Assembly (NCBI GenBank): GCA_964059195.1
Contig: CAXKWD010000001.1
Location: forward strand, 157,592,532 to 157,656,531
From: Ectobius pallidus
Taxonomy: Eukaryota > Arthropoda > Insecta > Blattodea > Ectobiidae
Reading direction: 5' to 3'
Length of the DNA: 64,000 bases
Shown: positions 1 through 11,443 of the stretch, piece after piece
Layout: each line of letters starts with the position of its first letter
Position numbering within the stretch: position 1 is the first letter of the stretch
The notes under the pieces: model-generated
What the model saw: the letters and a program-made list of their open reading frames with translations, nothing else
What the model was told of the DNA's origin: nothing
The model's database searches: none
Made by a program: the position numbers and the translations under genes

Positions 1-1366
1 CACAGAATGATTTGCTCCAGTATAATTTTGGCTTATAGTAATTTTCCTGAAAAATGGATGTGGGAACTATTTTTGCAACTTTTTCTATAAAAGCAGTTGT
101 GGAATCTACATCTTATAAGGCATGCAACTCTATGCAACATAACAGGGATATAAAAATATAATGTAATGTCTCTTGAAATATAACTTCCTGGTTCCATGAA
201 TTCAGGGTTTTGGTTACTAAATTACCAGTTGTATCAGATTCTGATATCTGGTAGCCATAACAATAATTTTAGTCGATCTTGACAACTTACTTGGAAGGAG
301 AGTATTTAGAGCCAAAATTAATAAGACATCTCTAATGGTCTTCAATAAACAGATGACAGATTAATGAGAAATAATTCTACATCAATTACTCCACAAGAGG
401 CAGGGTCAAGACAACAAGTAACTACATAGATTTAGGAATACATGAACGCATCTCTACCTTAAGGTGTCTACATAATACTTATACAAAAACTGGACATTTT
501 CAAAAATGATGGGGAAAAAACCTGGGTCAGGCAAGAAATAAAGGATGAAAATTACTGTCCCAGGTAAAGCAGGACACCCTACTTTAGCTTCACACAATAT
601 GACAACAATGGACACTGAGCTGTGATATTGATGCCATTGTGAGGTTGTTGGTTTGTTTAGTAGCTTGTTCATGCTTAGCTTGTGATACACCATTGAGCTT
701 AACGGTTATTTACGTTAGTTTACAGTGTCACCACAACATCTGAATTCCAAAGGCTATAGATGAGTAAAATTAACAGATTCTTATCTTGTTCAAAACAAAA
801 GATGGATTAATGAGTATTTATTCTAGATTATGTAAGAACCTAAATTTTGCAAACTTTATTTTTAACAAATGGACCTTCTGGAAGTGGCCACAATTTAGTT
901 GGAAACCAATAAATTGACTCACTTAGGTTACGAAACAATAACTATGTAATGTCATATTCTTACTGGTTGCAACAAAATAATGTGCAAATTGTTAAGTATC
1001 TGCTAACATAACACTCCAGTACTACCTGTTCACGTACCGAATACTATCAACACATTACATCATCAATACTATTACAAAAAGTATTTGTTCCATACCAGGT
1101 TAAAAACATCTTCTATTTATTTCAGATTGCTGTTTTCATGACAAATTACCGGTATATGATTGTTCAGTACTTGAAAAGCAGAGATTTGTTGTGACAAATC
1201 AGTGAGTCAGTCTACTTGCAAGAGTTGTTGCCCAAAGTCAGGAGGACTAAATAGAGCTGTATGATGTAAATGTACAGCTGAAGGGCCCCAAAAATGTGTT
1301 CCTCTGCTGACAATTCCACTTTGCGGCCACCAATGATCTGCTGAGTATTATATACCAGGTACTGTA
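1..1366. other. unassigned AT-rich sequence
   Basis: I see no exon, RNA gene or element end here. The final exon(s) of the Lifeguard gene should lie to the left of 4081 on the minus strand. I looked for the usual next protein segment (the Asp-containing sixth/seventh transmembrane region) here and through 4080 and did not find it, so it is probably beyond position 1. Confidence 0.4.
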
Positions 1367-1367
1367 A

Positions 1368-1460
1368 TAAAACAAATTCAAAATATTGGAAATTGAACCT
1401 AGGGCCTTCTACTTAACATGCTTACCACAATCTTATTCCATTAAGACCTTGTCATAGACA
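1368..1460 (-). repeat. tRNA-like SINE head remnant
   Basis: Read on the minus strand, the stretch carries a B-box-like core (GGTTCAATTTCC) preceded by an A-box-like TGGTAAGCATG, the layout of a tRNA-derived SINE head. No tail or TSD was found, so it is an old fragment at best. Confidence 0.3.
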
Positions 1461-1550
1461 GGGACATGCTTATGGTTTTTTACTGGAGATTAATGCAAAT
1501 CCACCAATTTTGGTCACTTATTAAGATTATTAAGAAAAGATTTATAAGAA

Positions 1551-2090
1551 ACTAGCATGTGCCCGCGGCTTCGCCCGCGATAATTATTTCAAAAATTAAA
1601 AATTAAGAGCATAATAGTAAAATCATTATATTTAATAACACTTAAATCACGTGGACTACATACCACAATTAGATAGCATCGTCTGGTAAAAGCGACCTCA
1701 GATTCGAGTTTCTTGGCCCAGAAAACCTCTGTATAGTGAGATTCGTCCAAATAAAACAACGTTTGACCATATTTAGGGTTTACAACATTCAAGCGATCGC
1801 GAAAGTTTTATTTTCAAGATATGACAAAAATAGCCAAAGCCAACTGTAATTGATTTGACATTGAAATGTATAACAGAAAACTTATGTTTTGAAAATGCAA
1901 AAAATGCACGTTTTTTGCCCGTTTTTCACTCATAACTCACGAACGAAAACTAAAATTAAAATTCCGGCTTCGAGGTGCATTTTCCGACCCTTCAGCCCAC
2001 CTATGTTTAAAATTTCAGATCTCTGCGTTCAGTAGATTTCGCTGGACATCGAGGACAATTCCTTCTATTAATATAGATAATATGAATTAT
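1551..2090 (+). repeat. interspersed repeat with CCGCGGCTTCGCCCGCG motif
   Basis: It begins with a GC-rich hairpin-forming CCCGCGGCTTCGCCCGCG in an AT-rich background and runs to an AT-rich end with 'TATTAATATAGATA'. I recall this motif as common in insect interspersed repeats with TATAGA-type ends; the class is unproven. A related sequence in the opposite orientation lies near 57180-57715. A further TATATATATAGA run at 2371-2390 may be its true 3' end. Confidence 0.35.
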
Positions 2091-2394
2091 AATGATACCT
2101 TCTCTAATTTGTCAAACATCCATTTATTTTAATCCAAACCCACCTATACCATTGGCAACAATATGTTCTGTGAATTTGTTTCGATAATTCTATGCAAAAA
2201 GGGATTAAGTATTTTCAAAAACATTTAATTTTTGGCATTTAGAATCAGAATTTTTCAAAATCCTTTCTTAGTGAGCACCTACATTATGAAACGAAGGTAC
2301 TGTCAAAATTCCAAGTCTCTACCTGTTATAGTTTAGGCTCTACGTTGATTCCTGTCAGTCAGGACAAAGCCTTTTATATATATATAGAGATGTA

Positions 2395-2500
2395 CTATTC
2401 TGGAATAATCATTTAACACTCTCTACCTCAGTAAAAAATGAGGTACTGGGAATCGAGCCCAGGCCTCAACAATGGAGGCAATCTGATATAAATATTACTC
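2395..2500 (-). repeat. tRNA-like SINE head remnant
   Basis: The minus strand has GGGCTCGATTCCCAG, a good Pol III B box, with a degenerate upstream arm. No body or tail was recognised. Confidence 0.3.
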
Positions 2501-2553
2501 ATATGATGTACAGATTACTTTGTAAAATTGTTGTCAAGAAGCTTCCTTGACTA

Positions 2554-2717
2554 CAGTATTTTTCAAATGGGAAGCGTTTTCCTTCACTGCCAATCACGTG
2601 TACGAGCTAAAGGAGTACCGCTATCAGGAAGGGTCTTCCTTCCGTCTCGCCGTCTCTGATTGGACCGCGTATCGAAGCAAGGAGAAGAACAAAACGCTTC
2701 CCATTTGAAAAATACTG
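2554..2717. mobile_element. MITE, Tc1/mariner-like (TA target site)
   Basis: The ends are inverted repeats of about 27 bp starting CAGTATTTTTCAAATGGG and matching exactly from both sides, flanked by TA dinucleotides at 2552-2553 and 2718-2719. The 164-bp element has no coding capacity. Perfect TIRs suggest a fairly recent insertion. It lies downstream of the last Lifeguard exon seen in the window. Confidence 0.75.
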
Positions 2718-3583
2718 TAGTCGACTACATTAAAGGAATATTTGTTTCAAGTCAGTTACTGAACCTCGGCTCTCTCCAGGAAGAATGAAGAAACCCCTAA
2801 CAGTGAGATGTCCTAAACTATTACAGTCTTACTAATAATCCATGTGCACCATTTATACCAGGAATATACATAGCCGAGGAGAAAAATTTACTAACAATCC
2901 CTGCATAAAAGACTATGTGTATGCAATGCTTTGCACAGCCTAACACCCTTGCATAAGCTTGACGTAAATAATAAAGATGGCCGATATCTGTAACAGCCGG
3001 TAGTTTCATGATGTCTGAAATTGAATTTTGAGATCATTCTTAAGGTAATTTGTTGGGAAACATTCTCAGCTGCTTTTGCAGAATTATAAACATTGTTCCT
3101 TGTTTGCGGGTAATATTTCCGTAATCTTACCCATGATTACAGTTTTCTAAAAACAATATAATGAAATACTGAAACTAGGTTTTCTCAAGCTAGACGACAT
3201 ACTGATGTTTGTTCGTTGCTTGGATAAATGGTGACATTGGCATTCTGCAGTAGCACGCTTCCTTTACAGCCGCGGGCAAGAAACATCATACCCAGCATGA
3301 TGATGATGTTTTGCGTTCAAACTCAGTGTGAACCTTGTCAGTTATATATAGTATTATTAATATGGGTAATGTAGAACTTACGCCATGATCAACCAAACAA
3401 CCATTCAACCCACTGACAAGCAACTTTTATTAGTAAGGCCGATAGGCAAAAGCTTTCCACAATTAATTTTTTTGTACTATTCCCAGTTCTTTTATAAGTA
3501 AAAGATATTGCAACAAAGTATAGTAGGCCTATAATAAGCTGTGTGTATGAAGAATACCACATGATTTTTTAGAGAAACTATTA

Positions 3584-4031
3584 CAGGGTGTCCACAAGTA
3601 ATACTGAAGAAATTCCCGACTTATTCCCTGATTTTCATTGATCATTTCAGAAATTCCCGACCAAAATATGATTATGAAGCACTTTCTAATAACTGTATAA
3701 GAAAAATTATAGGATTATACATACTTTAAACAAGAAAAACTTCTAGTAACAAAAGTAATTGCAAACAATAATTACTTAGGCTATAACAGATACAAAAGAA
3801 ACAGTAAAATAAATTAAATATACCTATTAGCAACTTAATTTGTTGATCTAGAGCAGCTGCAGCTTTTTCGGACTCTTAAGAGTAGTTTTCTGTTCTAGTT
3901 CTTATCTTCAGCTTTGTAATTTTTCGAATTTTCCCGGATATTTTAACAAATTCATTGACTTTTCCCTGATTTTCCCGACCATACGAAATTCCCGGCCTTT
4001 TCCCGGATTTTCCCGACCAGTGGACACCCTG
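3584..4031. mobile_element. TIR element with CAGGGTGTCCAC ends
   Basis: Terminal inverted repeats CAGGGTGTCCAC face each other, flanked by TA on both sides (3582-3583, 4032-4033). The inner flanks repeat TTCCCGA/TTTTCCCG-type words on the right and left arms. It is non-coding. Its right end is about 50 bp past the splice donor of the Lifeguard exon at 4081-4230, so it lies in that intron. Confidence 0.65.
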
Positions 4032-4080
4032 TATTACCAAATTTAATGTAAATTATTACTGTGGGTAAATGTCTACTTAC

Positions 4081-4230
4081 CAAGGCAAATACCAAGGCAA
4101 GGAGGCCAGCATAAACCACAGACATTATGCGGCTACCGGTAGTGAAGGTCACCACTGTAGCTATGATTCCAAACAGGAAAACGACGAGAAAGAAAACAAA
4201 CAGGTACACTCCTTTGCCTGTGATATCCCA
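4081..4230 (-). CDS. LFG: Lifeguard coding exon 6 (last one in window)
   Basis: 150 nt in phase 0, acceptor TTTCAG, donor TTG/GTAAGT. It encodes residues 209-258: WDITGKGVYLF followed by two hydrophobic helices. Because a good donor ends it, at least one more exon must exist, left of the window or unrecognised. Confidence 0.9.
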
Positions 4231-7200
4231 CTGAAACAAACACAGTCGTTATAAACCTAGATATATTAAACAGTTGCCTTTTATTTTCAGTAATTTAGAA
4301 TGATAAATTTAGGCCATTTTAGCATTTACCAAACACACTTAGCATTTTGTAGCAATTTGAACTATTAAGTCCAAATTAATCACATTATGAAAACAGGTTC
4401 AGAGTAATTCTCATGAATGATTACACCATAGGCCTGCTATTTCCAAAGATTAATTTACCTTTAGTCTTTCGTTCCTTAGTTCTTGTAGATTTTTACCTTT
4501 ATAATATATAGAGTATGGGCAATGTCTGTCGTTTGACAACTAAACGAGTGTTCTTTATAAGCTTATGGTTTAATATGAACTAGTCATTAAAACTGAAGAT
4601 GTATTATCCAGCCCTCATGTTCAAAACTTGAGCAAAATTGACCTTTGCAAATGAATTTAAATATAACATCAGCCGACACAATTTTTCCCACAGATATTTA
4701 CTCAGAGATGGTAGGCCAGTCACACCTGTTCATACCTCATTTGATGAAGAGAGATCAGCACAAATCAAAACATGCATATGCCTTCAACTTCACTTTCTTC
4801 TTTAACAAGCAAAAATCTCAATAGCAAGGATATCCACTATAAACATGATTTAAGTCTTTGACAAATTTCCTATTAGTTTCAACTAATTTCATTTTGTCCA
4901 ACTGAGCTTATTTGTATTGAGGGATAGATAATGAAACACCTTAGCTTAATTGAATTATTATTGTAAGACCTATAAACTATCAAAAACCTATTTGAGATTA
5001 CACCAATTCTTAATATGCCTGAAAATTACACTTTAAACCAGTGAAGGTAAATCTCTCTCCAACTAGCATGCCAATTTAAGTCAGGTTTATGATTTTCAAC
5101 TATCCAGTGTGTCCGCCGGCGTGGTCTTGTGGTTAGCGTCGCTGACTACAGATTCGTCGGCCCGGGTTCGATTCCTGGTACCTCCTCGGATTTTTCTGAG
5201 GAAGGGAGGTCTGGTAGGGGTGCACTCAGCCTCGTGATTCAAATTGAGGAGCTACTTGATAGAGAAGTAGCGGCTCCGGTCAAGAAAACCACCATTAACG
5301 GCCGTGGGTGTCGGCATGCTGACCACATGCCCCCCAATACTGCCATCTGCCTACGGGAGATGACGCAGCGGTTGGGTGGTAGGCCAAGTCCCTCAAGGGA
5401 TGTAGCGCCACGGAGTTTAGTTTAGTTTAGTTAACTATCCAGTGTGCCATACATTTTCCTTTAAAATATGACCACCAAACTTCCTATTTCCCAAGTGTGT
5501 TTCATAATATGTTATGCATTAGTTGTATTGTGTGTAAATACATATGACTGCATGTTCCACAATTTTAATTTTCAAAAATTACATTTTATTTAGATTTTAC
5601 ATTATTGTTCATATGGTGTGCCACCAAGATCCTGTCACTAGGTACTATCCCATTTTAAACAATAATCTAATCTAATAAAACATAATGAAATATAAAAATT
5701 ATATGGTTATAAATGAGGTTCAATAATAGAAGCATCAGATATAAATTAACAAGATTATTTATATTAAAATATACTTACTTTGGTCTGGATGGAAAATATA
5801 GTAATACCAAGGCACACCACAGTCACAATACCAACAGTCATGAACACAATATAAGTGTCGTGGAAAGCAGATATTGCTGCTGCCCAATAAGACATGGAAA
5901 GTGTCTGAAACAAAAAATGTAATAGTCAGATATTTTGCTGACAAAACTAAGGGTGCGTACATGTTGGAGTGATGATAAACGAACAAAGAAGTAATACTAT
6001 TCCACGAAGAGAATGTTAATAATGATTAACACTGAGGTATTGGAGCAAAGATACAAGCGCCATTGAAAAATAAGAGCAACAAAAATGAAATAATCCATTT
6101 TCTTCACTCTTTGCAGAGATCAAAATGTAAGCCTATCAATTATTTATTGATCAGTGATACATAAAACCATAAAATATTTAATAACAACATTCCACAATAA
6201 ACAACAGAGTCATCGATGAGTTAATTTTACATACACTCGGGACAAATCATTGGCACAAATATTTGGATAATTAATATAGCCTAATAATAAATCCTTGTGA
6301 TAAGCTTGGAGTTGAAGTGATGGATGGATTAAAAAATTCCCAATTTAATTATTAGCTGTTCAGCTCCCATTATGGTAGACCCAATGTGTAAAGTTGAAAG
6401 TTTCAAAATATTCAGTAGAGACACTAGGTTATCATGCCATAAGCTATATTTTACCTAGATTAACTCGAAGGTATTCTAAAATACATACAAAGCCCAGGAT
6501 TCGCCCAGAAAGCGCCAGAATGACAGACTTCTAGAAAGATCGTGCTCTCCTATTGGACGGGCGGGAGGCAAGGCGCTAGTGAGCGGGAAACGGTGCAGCG
6601 ATTGGGCCACGCTCCCTGGGGGAAGGCCTGTAGGGAGGAGCTGCGTGCTAAGGGGTGGACGCGCGCCGCAACACGCATTCTAGACCATGCGCAGAGACTT
6701 CCAGACCTCGACTCTAGAACATTCGTCAAGACTATATAAGCTTGTCAGCGGACAGTGAGGGGCAGTCAATGAATGAGAGTAACAGCGACAGTAAGTCAAG
6801 GAGAGACAGTCCGTGAGCAGTCAGTCAGTCAAGGAGAGAGAGTCCGTGAGTAGCAATGGTCAGTCAGAGGGAGTCAGCCCGCGAGGAGTGATGAGCCAGC
6901 CAATGTAGACAGAAAGCCAGTCAATGAGAGAACTGTCAGTCAGTAACGGCGAGAGAGAGTCAGCGTCAGAGTGTGAACGGAGAGCACTGATCAGCGCGAC
7001 CTCAAGTAAGTGTGGCTTGAGGAGCTGAGGACCTGGACGGAGTGAACCGATCAGCGCGGCCTCAAGTAACTGTGACTTGGGAAGCTGAGGAGTCAGTGAC
7101 CGGAGGGACTGGTGAACGGAGGAACTAGTAAACAGAAGAGCTGGTGAGCTGATCTGGACTGGACTGGGACACTGCTGTGACGTGGAAGTGAACACCAGAC

Positions 7201-10200
7201 AGAAGGGTGAACTGGAGAACCTTCAGTAGTTTCTGGCTGTATTGACAACTGTTATAGGAAATAAAGAATCCTCCATCCTTCAATTAGAAACTCGGTGTTC
7301 TGATTTTGAACCCCGACGAGCCCTTGTTACAATACGATTTGAATGCAGAGTTCTTTTATCATTCCTCCAATAAGAACAAAACAATCTTTCATGTAACTTT
7401 ATGCTTCACTAGTACTGCCACTATTATCTTTTATCATTGCTCCAATATGTTTGCAGCCTAAGGAATGAAAGAGGAGTGAAAGTATGTTCTCTTCTTTACA
7501 GCAAGGAAGTAGAAAATATTAAATCAGTTTAAGATACTACATTTTGTTTTGTAAACTGTATTTAGTTGTATGGTACTTTCAAGGTAATTAAAGATTTCTT
7601 TTACAATTTTTAATAGATAGGCTAGATATATTTTAACGTCAGCCCCAGACTAGGATGAAAATCTTATCACTGCAAATGGATTGTTTAAATAAATAACATT
7701 GCAATATCACATATAGGCTTATTTAGCAGAATTAACCTCATGCTTAGCAAAATTAAAGCATGCTGGGGAAGAAGAGACTAACAAAATACTGACAGCTGAA
7801 GTGTAAGTTGCAAAAGCAAAACGAGAAATTATTCACTATTTGAAAGTTGGCCAAGTTGAAACAAAGTGAGGCTGAGTACCTAAGCGAGGAGCAACACACA
7901 GAGGAAAGAAGAAGAAAAAAAAAATTACATACAAAGCTCACAATTATGTATGATACTGTGAAGTAACTAAAAATATTATAACATAATTAGGCTACTTACA
8001 AATATGGACAGCATAATAAAATTGCATGGCCAGGTACGTCGAACAGTGGTACAACAGACCAAAATTATGTAAGTCACCAAGAAAGTCACACTGTAACAAA
8101 GAGTGAACATTATCTCATCTGCTTTAAATCCATAAAGATATGCACTGCTCTTATTTAGTCTATCCTTGATCTTATGAAGAGGAGCACAAGACAGCTGCTG
8201 GCAGCAAGGTTTAGCCAAAGTTCACTGGTACTTACTATGCTATGATGAGGAGAACAGTATTTCTCTGCACGAAATGACGAGTTGGTGCACTGAAAAGAAA
8301 ATCAGTACTGGTATGAAAAAAATCACAAACAGGCCATGCTTATGTGTGCTGAGTTTGATTCAATTTTTTGCCCATAAGTAAGCTTAAACATTTTAAAAGG
8401 CTTTGTCAAATTTAGTGGGAAAAAGAAAAGAAATAAATTACAAATCTAATACGAAATAAGTAATTTTATTAAATAATTAACTTCTAGGATAGGTTTACAA
8501 CTAGCCTGAAAATAATGGCCTATTCTAGTTTGCTTTTCAAGACATTTTATATGATACAAGATATTAGTAATGGAAGAAATAAGAGTAAATAACAATAAAA
8601 AGGCGTAGTTCCTGTCGCCATATGAGTAGTCTGTGACACACTTTCAATTGACGTTTGTAGATAAACTGCACTGGCAAAAGAGTACTTTTTGCTGCGCACT
8701 GGTCCCCCTACCACTCGCTGCCAGCCTGATCGCTTCCCCTATCTTCTTCTACATACCCACTGCCACCCGCCGCCCGCTCGGTAATATTTCACGATTATAA
8801 GAAACGCCATATATATGCCAACAGAACATTTCACAATTATAAAAAACAAAATAATAATATAATAAAATAATATTTCACGATCAACAAAGAACCTTGAACC
8901 ATACGTAAAATATAACAATTATAAAAAATGCCATATTTATAACATTAAACGGATCACGAGTTTGAATCCCGGTCGATCCAAAATTTACAGTTAGGAATAG
9001 GCCTCGGATAGGTAGGTAGGTAGGTTGAAGAGGAGGTGAGAGAAAGAGAGGAAGGAGACAGAAAAGGAAGAGAGAAAGAGAAGAAGAGAATAAAGGAAAA
9101 ATAAACTATTTAATTTTTCTGTTTCACCATTTGCGTACTAGATGGCGCTACCGTCGCTGCTAGTAGTTCAAATGCCGCCGCTTGATGTCTCCACTGTTTT
9201 AAGTTTCTACACCCAAAACCCCTACTTTCCAGGCAGGTCCTGTTAGGGAGTTGGAGTGGGGGACTCATGCGCGGCATAAATTACTTTTTTTCCCACTGCA
9301 CCGTACTAGACCTGAACTCTAGTTTTTTCTGTTAGGATTAGGCTATACAAAGTAGTAGCCTATATGACTAGACAATCATGCCACTGCATACTTCTGCCAC
9401 ACATTCAGATCTAAAAATGCAGTAAGGATTAAAAAATCCTAAACCATCTGAAGAATGAATAATTGTTCAGGAATATGGTATGAATTAAAGAAATAAGAAT
9501 TATATTTCACAAAATGAAAATAACGATTACTTACTGGAACATAAACCAAGCAATGAAGATGACAGTTGTGAGCAGCTGAAGCATAAGCGTTGCATACACT
9601 TTTCGTACAAAGACAGCTCTGATTGCCTTGTCTTCAAAGGAACGTCCAAAAGGCAAGTTGCTGTCAATTGGCTCCGATCTGCCATTTTGATTATTCACAA
9701 CATACACAACATTGCCCCTTCCTACGTCGTTAAGTGCTAGTGGCACAGGCTGGGAACATAAAAATTTTTTTTTTAGGCATTATTGTAAAAAAAAAAAATT
9801 TTGTTACATAATTTAATGTTCACATGAAAGCTGATACATAGCACTTACTTTCACAGACCTGTTTTCCTTTCCATGTGTTTGTTTGTAGGCCCATCAAACA
9901 TGACTATGACCTTTGTGATTGTTTATTGAAGTTGTATTATTTCAATAATACAATAATATGAGTTCTGCTTAAGGTAATGAAAAAAACATTTAAATTACAT
10001 TTCGTTAGTTTGTCTTATTCTCTGAATTGAGAGACATGTTACTTCTCAGAATATTTTCACCACACATACATGACAGTGTCTGCAAATACTGTAGGGTTAT
10101 TAATTCAATTAGGTGAACCAGAATTTCACTTTTATGTTGCAATCACAAAGAGTCTAAAATAATAGCAAAATATGGTATGAAACTTTTTTTTTTTAACAGA

Positions 10201-11275
10201 ATGTTATAAAGAAGCCTGAAAATACCCTAAATGGACATTTTCCACTATTTTCATGTTAAAAAGCAGCGAAGGAGTTATCTTTGGGAAATAATGAGTGTGA
10301 ACTCAAATTTAGGCATAAGTAACAGTCACATGTTTTATGAGTAAATCATGTTAACTAAAATACGTCTCAAGCAAGTTTGATCCTGCTCAAAACAAAGAGG
10401 TGTGGCTGTCTTAGTTGCAGCTGTTTTACAGCTCCACACATGAGAACGCATGTCATCATCGTGATAATGGTAGTTTGTTTATTCTCAGTGCAACTCACTT
10501 CCTCTCTATCTTGAACAATGAATCCGTTATGTTTTGTTTGCTAATTGATATACTATAATGATGACGATGCCAGTAAGAGTTTGTTATTTCACTTGTAAAT
10601 GTTATATTGTTGCATGAACTTATGAACACTCCTTCTCCATTAGCAAGCCACACCCTGGTAATGGTGCATGCTAATGACATTAACCAAACACATTTTGTCA
10701 CATGATGCTAATTTTCTGCGAACTCTCTGTGAGTTCTCCTCCCCTTTGTTTTGAACAGGATTAAACTCTCTCTCTCCCCCTCTCTCTCCCTCCGTGGCAC
10801 GACATCCCTGAAGGGACAAGGCCTACCACCCGACCGCTGAGTTATCTACCATAGGCAGATGGCAAGATTGGGGGGGGGGGGGCATGTGGTCAGCATGCTG
10901 ACACCCACAGCCGTTCTATGACTGGAGCTAGGCTACTACTTCTCTATCAAGTAGCTCCTCAATTTGAATCACGAGGCTGAGTGCACCCACACCAGACCTC
11001 CCTAACCTCAGAGAAATCCGAGGGGTACCAAGGATAGAACCCGGGCCAACGGATCTGTAGTCAGCGACGCTAACCACAAGACCAAGCCTGAGATATATAA
11101 TAATGACATCTTATTGTGTAGAAAGACCTGAACTTACTATCATAACAGGAACTCCCGGTGGTAAGCTGGGTTTCTGGGCTTCTTTTGGAGATTTAATGCC
11201 ACCATTCGGGTTGTCCTCATACGGCGGTGGTGCAGAAGTGGGAACTTCATATTTATTTACAAACGACTGAGACAT
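4081..11275 (-). CDS. LFG: Lifeguard/TMBIM family (Bax inhibitor-1-like) membrane protein, partial at 3' end
   Basis: Six coding exons on the minus strand, 11275-11138, 9749-9535, 8289-8236, 8090-8000, 5904-5779 and 4230-4081, join in phase to 258 residues without a stop. The N-terminal 40 residues are Pro-rich with PPPY at 16-19, as in GRINA/Lifeguard proteins. Residues 84-98 (FEDKAIRAVFVRKVY) match the family signature just before transmembrane segment 1. Further segments lie at about 130-149 (ending ILVCC, then VRRTWP), 158-176, 184-203, 215-234 and 238-257. Family members have seven segments in the endomembrane system and modulate calcium release and cell death. The seventh segment and C-terminus are missing because the gene runs off the left edge. 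The ATG follows directly on a splice acceptor, so a 5' non-coding exon must lie to the right of 11276. Introns are filled with repeats. Exon calls rest on GT/AG borders, phase and family match. Confidence 0.9.
4240..5097. other. Lifeguard intron sequence, nothing recognised
   Basis: AT-rich intron between Lifeguard exons 5 and 6; no element ends, tandem repeats or RNA genes recognised before the SINE at 5112. Confidence 0.4.
5112..5432 (+). repeat. tRNA-derived SINE (SINE-A), full length, 14-bp TSD
   Basis: The head has a Pol III A box (GTGGTTAGCGTCGC) and B box (GGGTTCGATTCC). The body is GC-rich and the 3' end is a (TTTAG)n tail. The flanks AACTATCCAGTGTG at 5098-5111 and 5433-5446 are an exact 14-bp TSD, so this copy is young. 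Related copies are at 10794-11085, 26392-26713 and 35881-36194. Mobilisation would depend on a LINE. Confidence 0.9.
5779..5904 (-). CDS. LFG: Lifeguard coding exon 5
   Basis: 126 nt in phase 0 on both sides, acceptor TTTCAG, donor AAA/GTAAGT. It encodes 42 residues (167-208) including TLSMSYWAAAISAFHDTY and a transmembrane segment ending IFSIQTK, matching the family's 'TIFSFQTK'-like segment. Confidence 0.9.
5905..6479. other. Lifeguard intron, nothing recognised
   Basis: AT-rich sequence with no recognisable element until the GC-rich block that starts near 6485. Confidence 0.4.
6485..7330 (+). repeat. probable solo LTR of an LTR retrotransposon
   Basis: The block is much more GC-rich than its surroundings. 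It has a TATA-like ACTATATAAGC at about 6731, a repetitive GTCAGTCAGT-rich leader, an AATAAA signal at about 7260 and an end reading CCCTTGTTAC, the order expected of a gypsy-type LTR (U3-R-U5). The pentamer AATAC occurs at 6480-6484 and 7331-7335 and may be the TSD. The 5' terminal TG was not found, so the left border is uncertain. Within it, a segment of about 45 bp (CGATCAGCGCG..CCTCAAGTAA) is directly repeated near 6990 and 7050. No internal retrotransposon genes are adjacent. An unrelated promoter or exon is the alternative. Confidence 0.5.
7331..7975. other. Lifeguard intron, nothing recognised
   Basis: AT-rich intron sequence with purine-rich patches near 7900-7925; no element recognised. 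Confidence 0.4.
8000..8090 (-). CDS. LFG: Lifeguard coding exon 4
   Basis: 91 nt, acceptor TTACAG, donor TTT/GTAAGT. It encodes the rest of segment 2 and the VRRTWP loop that precedes segment 3, typical of Lifeguard proteins. The intron from 8091 to 8235 is only about 145 bp. Confidence 0.88.
8236..8289 (-). CDS. LFG: Lifeguard coding exon 3 (small)
   Basis: A 54-nt exon with acceptor TTTTCAG and donor ATA/GTAAGT. It supplies HAPTRHFVQRNTVLLIIA, the loop between transmembrane segments 1 and 2 and the start of segment 2. It was found by phase and family match. Confidence 0.82.
8671..9296. mobile_element. TIR element, non-autonomous, possible TGCA TSD
   Basis: Imperfect inverted ends of roughly 45 bp (left CTGGCAAAAGAGTACTTTTT; right, reversed, GTGGGAAAAAAAGTAATTTA, both continuing to GTCCCCC) are flanked by TGCA at 8667-8670 and 9297-9300. 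The interior has a B-box-like GAGTTTGAATCCCGG near 8960, a GGTAGGTAGGTAGG run and a purine-rich tract. No coding region. The class is unknown. Confidence 0.55.
9535..9749 (-). CDS. LFG: Lifeguard coding exon 2 (start of TMBIM domain)
   Basis: The exon opens after TTCCCAG and closes at CCA/GTAAGT, 215 nt, leaving phase 2. It encodes residues 47-117: a linker, the RSFEDKAIRAVFVRKVY signature and transmembrane segment 1 (about 98-117). Confidence 0.9.
9780..10790. other. Lifeguard intron, nothing recognised
   Basis: No recognisable element; only homopolymer A and T runs near 9765-9800 and 10180, and a CT-rich run at 10767-10795 where the tail of the SINE copy at 10794 would be expected. Confidence 0.4.
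10794..11085 (-). repeat. SINE-A copy, minus orientation
   Basis: About 290 bp match the SINE-A body in reverse, ending at the head with CTAACCACAAGACC (A box reversed). A run of about a dozen or more G interrupts the body near 10870. The (TTTAG)n tail has been replaced by a CT-rich run, and no clean TSD is visible, so this copy is older than the one at 5112. It sits about 50 bp from Lifeguard exon 1. Confidence 0.85.
11138..11275 (-). CDS. LFG: Lifeguard coding exon 1 (start codon, PPPY N-terminus)
   Basis: The ATG at 11275-11273 follows the acceptor CCCTCCCAG immediately. The exon encodes 46 residues, Pro-rich, with PPPY at 16-19, and ends at donor GTAAGT in phase 0. Low-complexity cytosolic N-termini of this type are usual for the family; PPxY motifs bind WW domains such as those of NEDD4-type ligases (general knowledge). 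Confidence 0.88.
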
Positions 11276-11443
11276 CTGGGAGGGGGAAAAAATATTAATT
11301 AGGCCTTGAACCACTATAATAATAAAACTGAAACAAAGCATGTAAGTAGATCCTGTGTTGAGCGAAATTCAAGGATATAGAACACATGAGATATAATATT
11401 CAAATCTGTTATAATAAGCCTACTGGTATATTATTGTGGGAAA

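Noticed and set aside
2821..3009. Candidate last exon of Lifeguard
   Set aside because: The translation has no match to the expected transmembrane 6-7 region and the splice borders do not fit the phase.
5129..5425. 98-codon frame
   Set aside because: It is the body of a SINE-A copy read through by chance.
6860..7195. 111-codon minus-strand frame rich in Ser, Pro and Leu
   Set aside because: It lies wholly inside the repetitive GC-rich LTR-like block; its composition follows the GTCAGT-type repeat and there is no splice or homology support.
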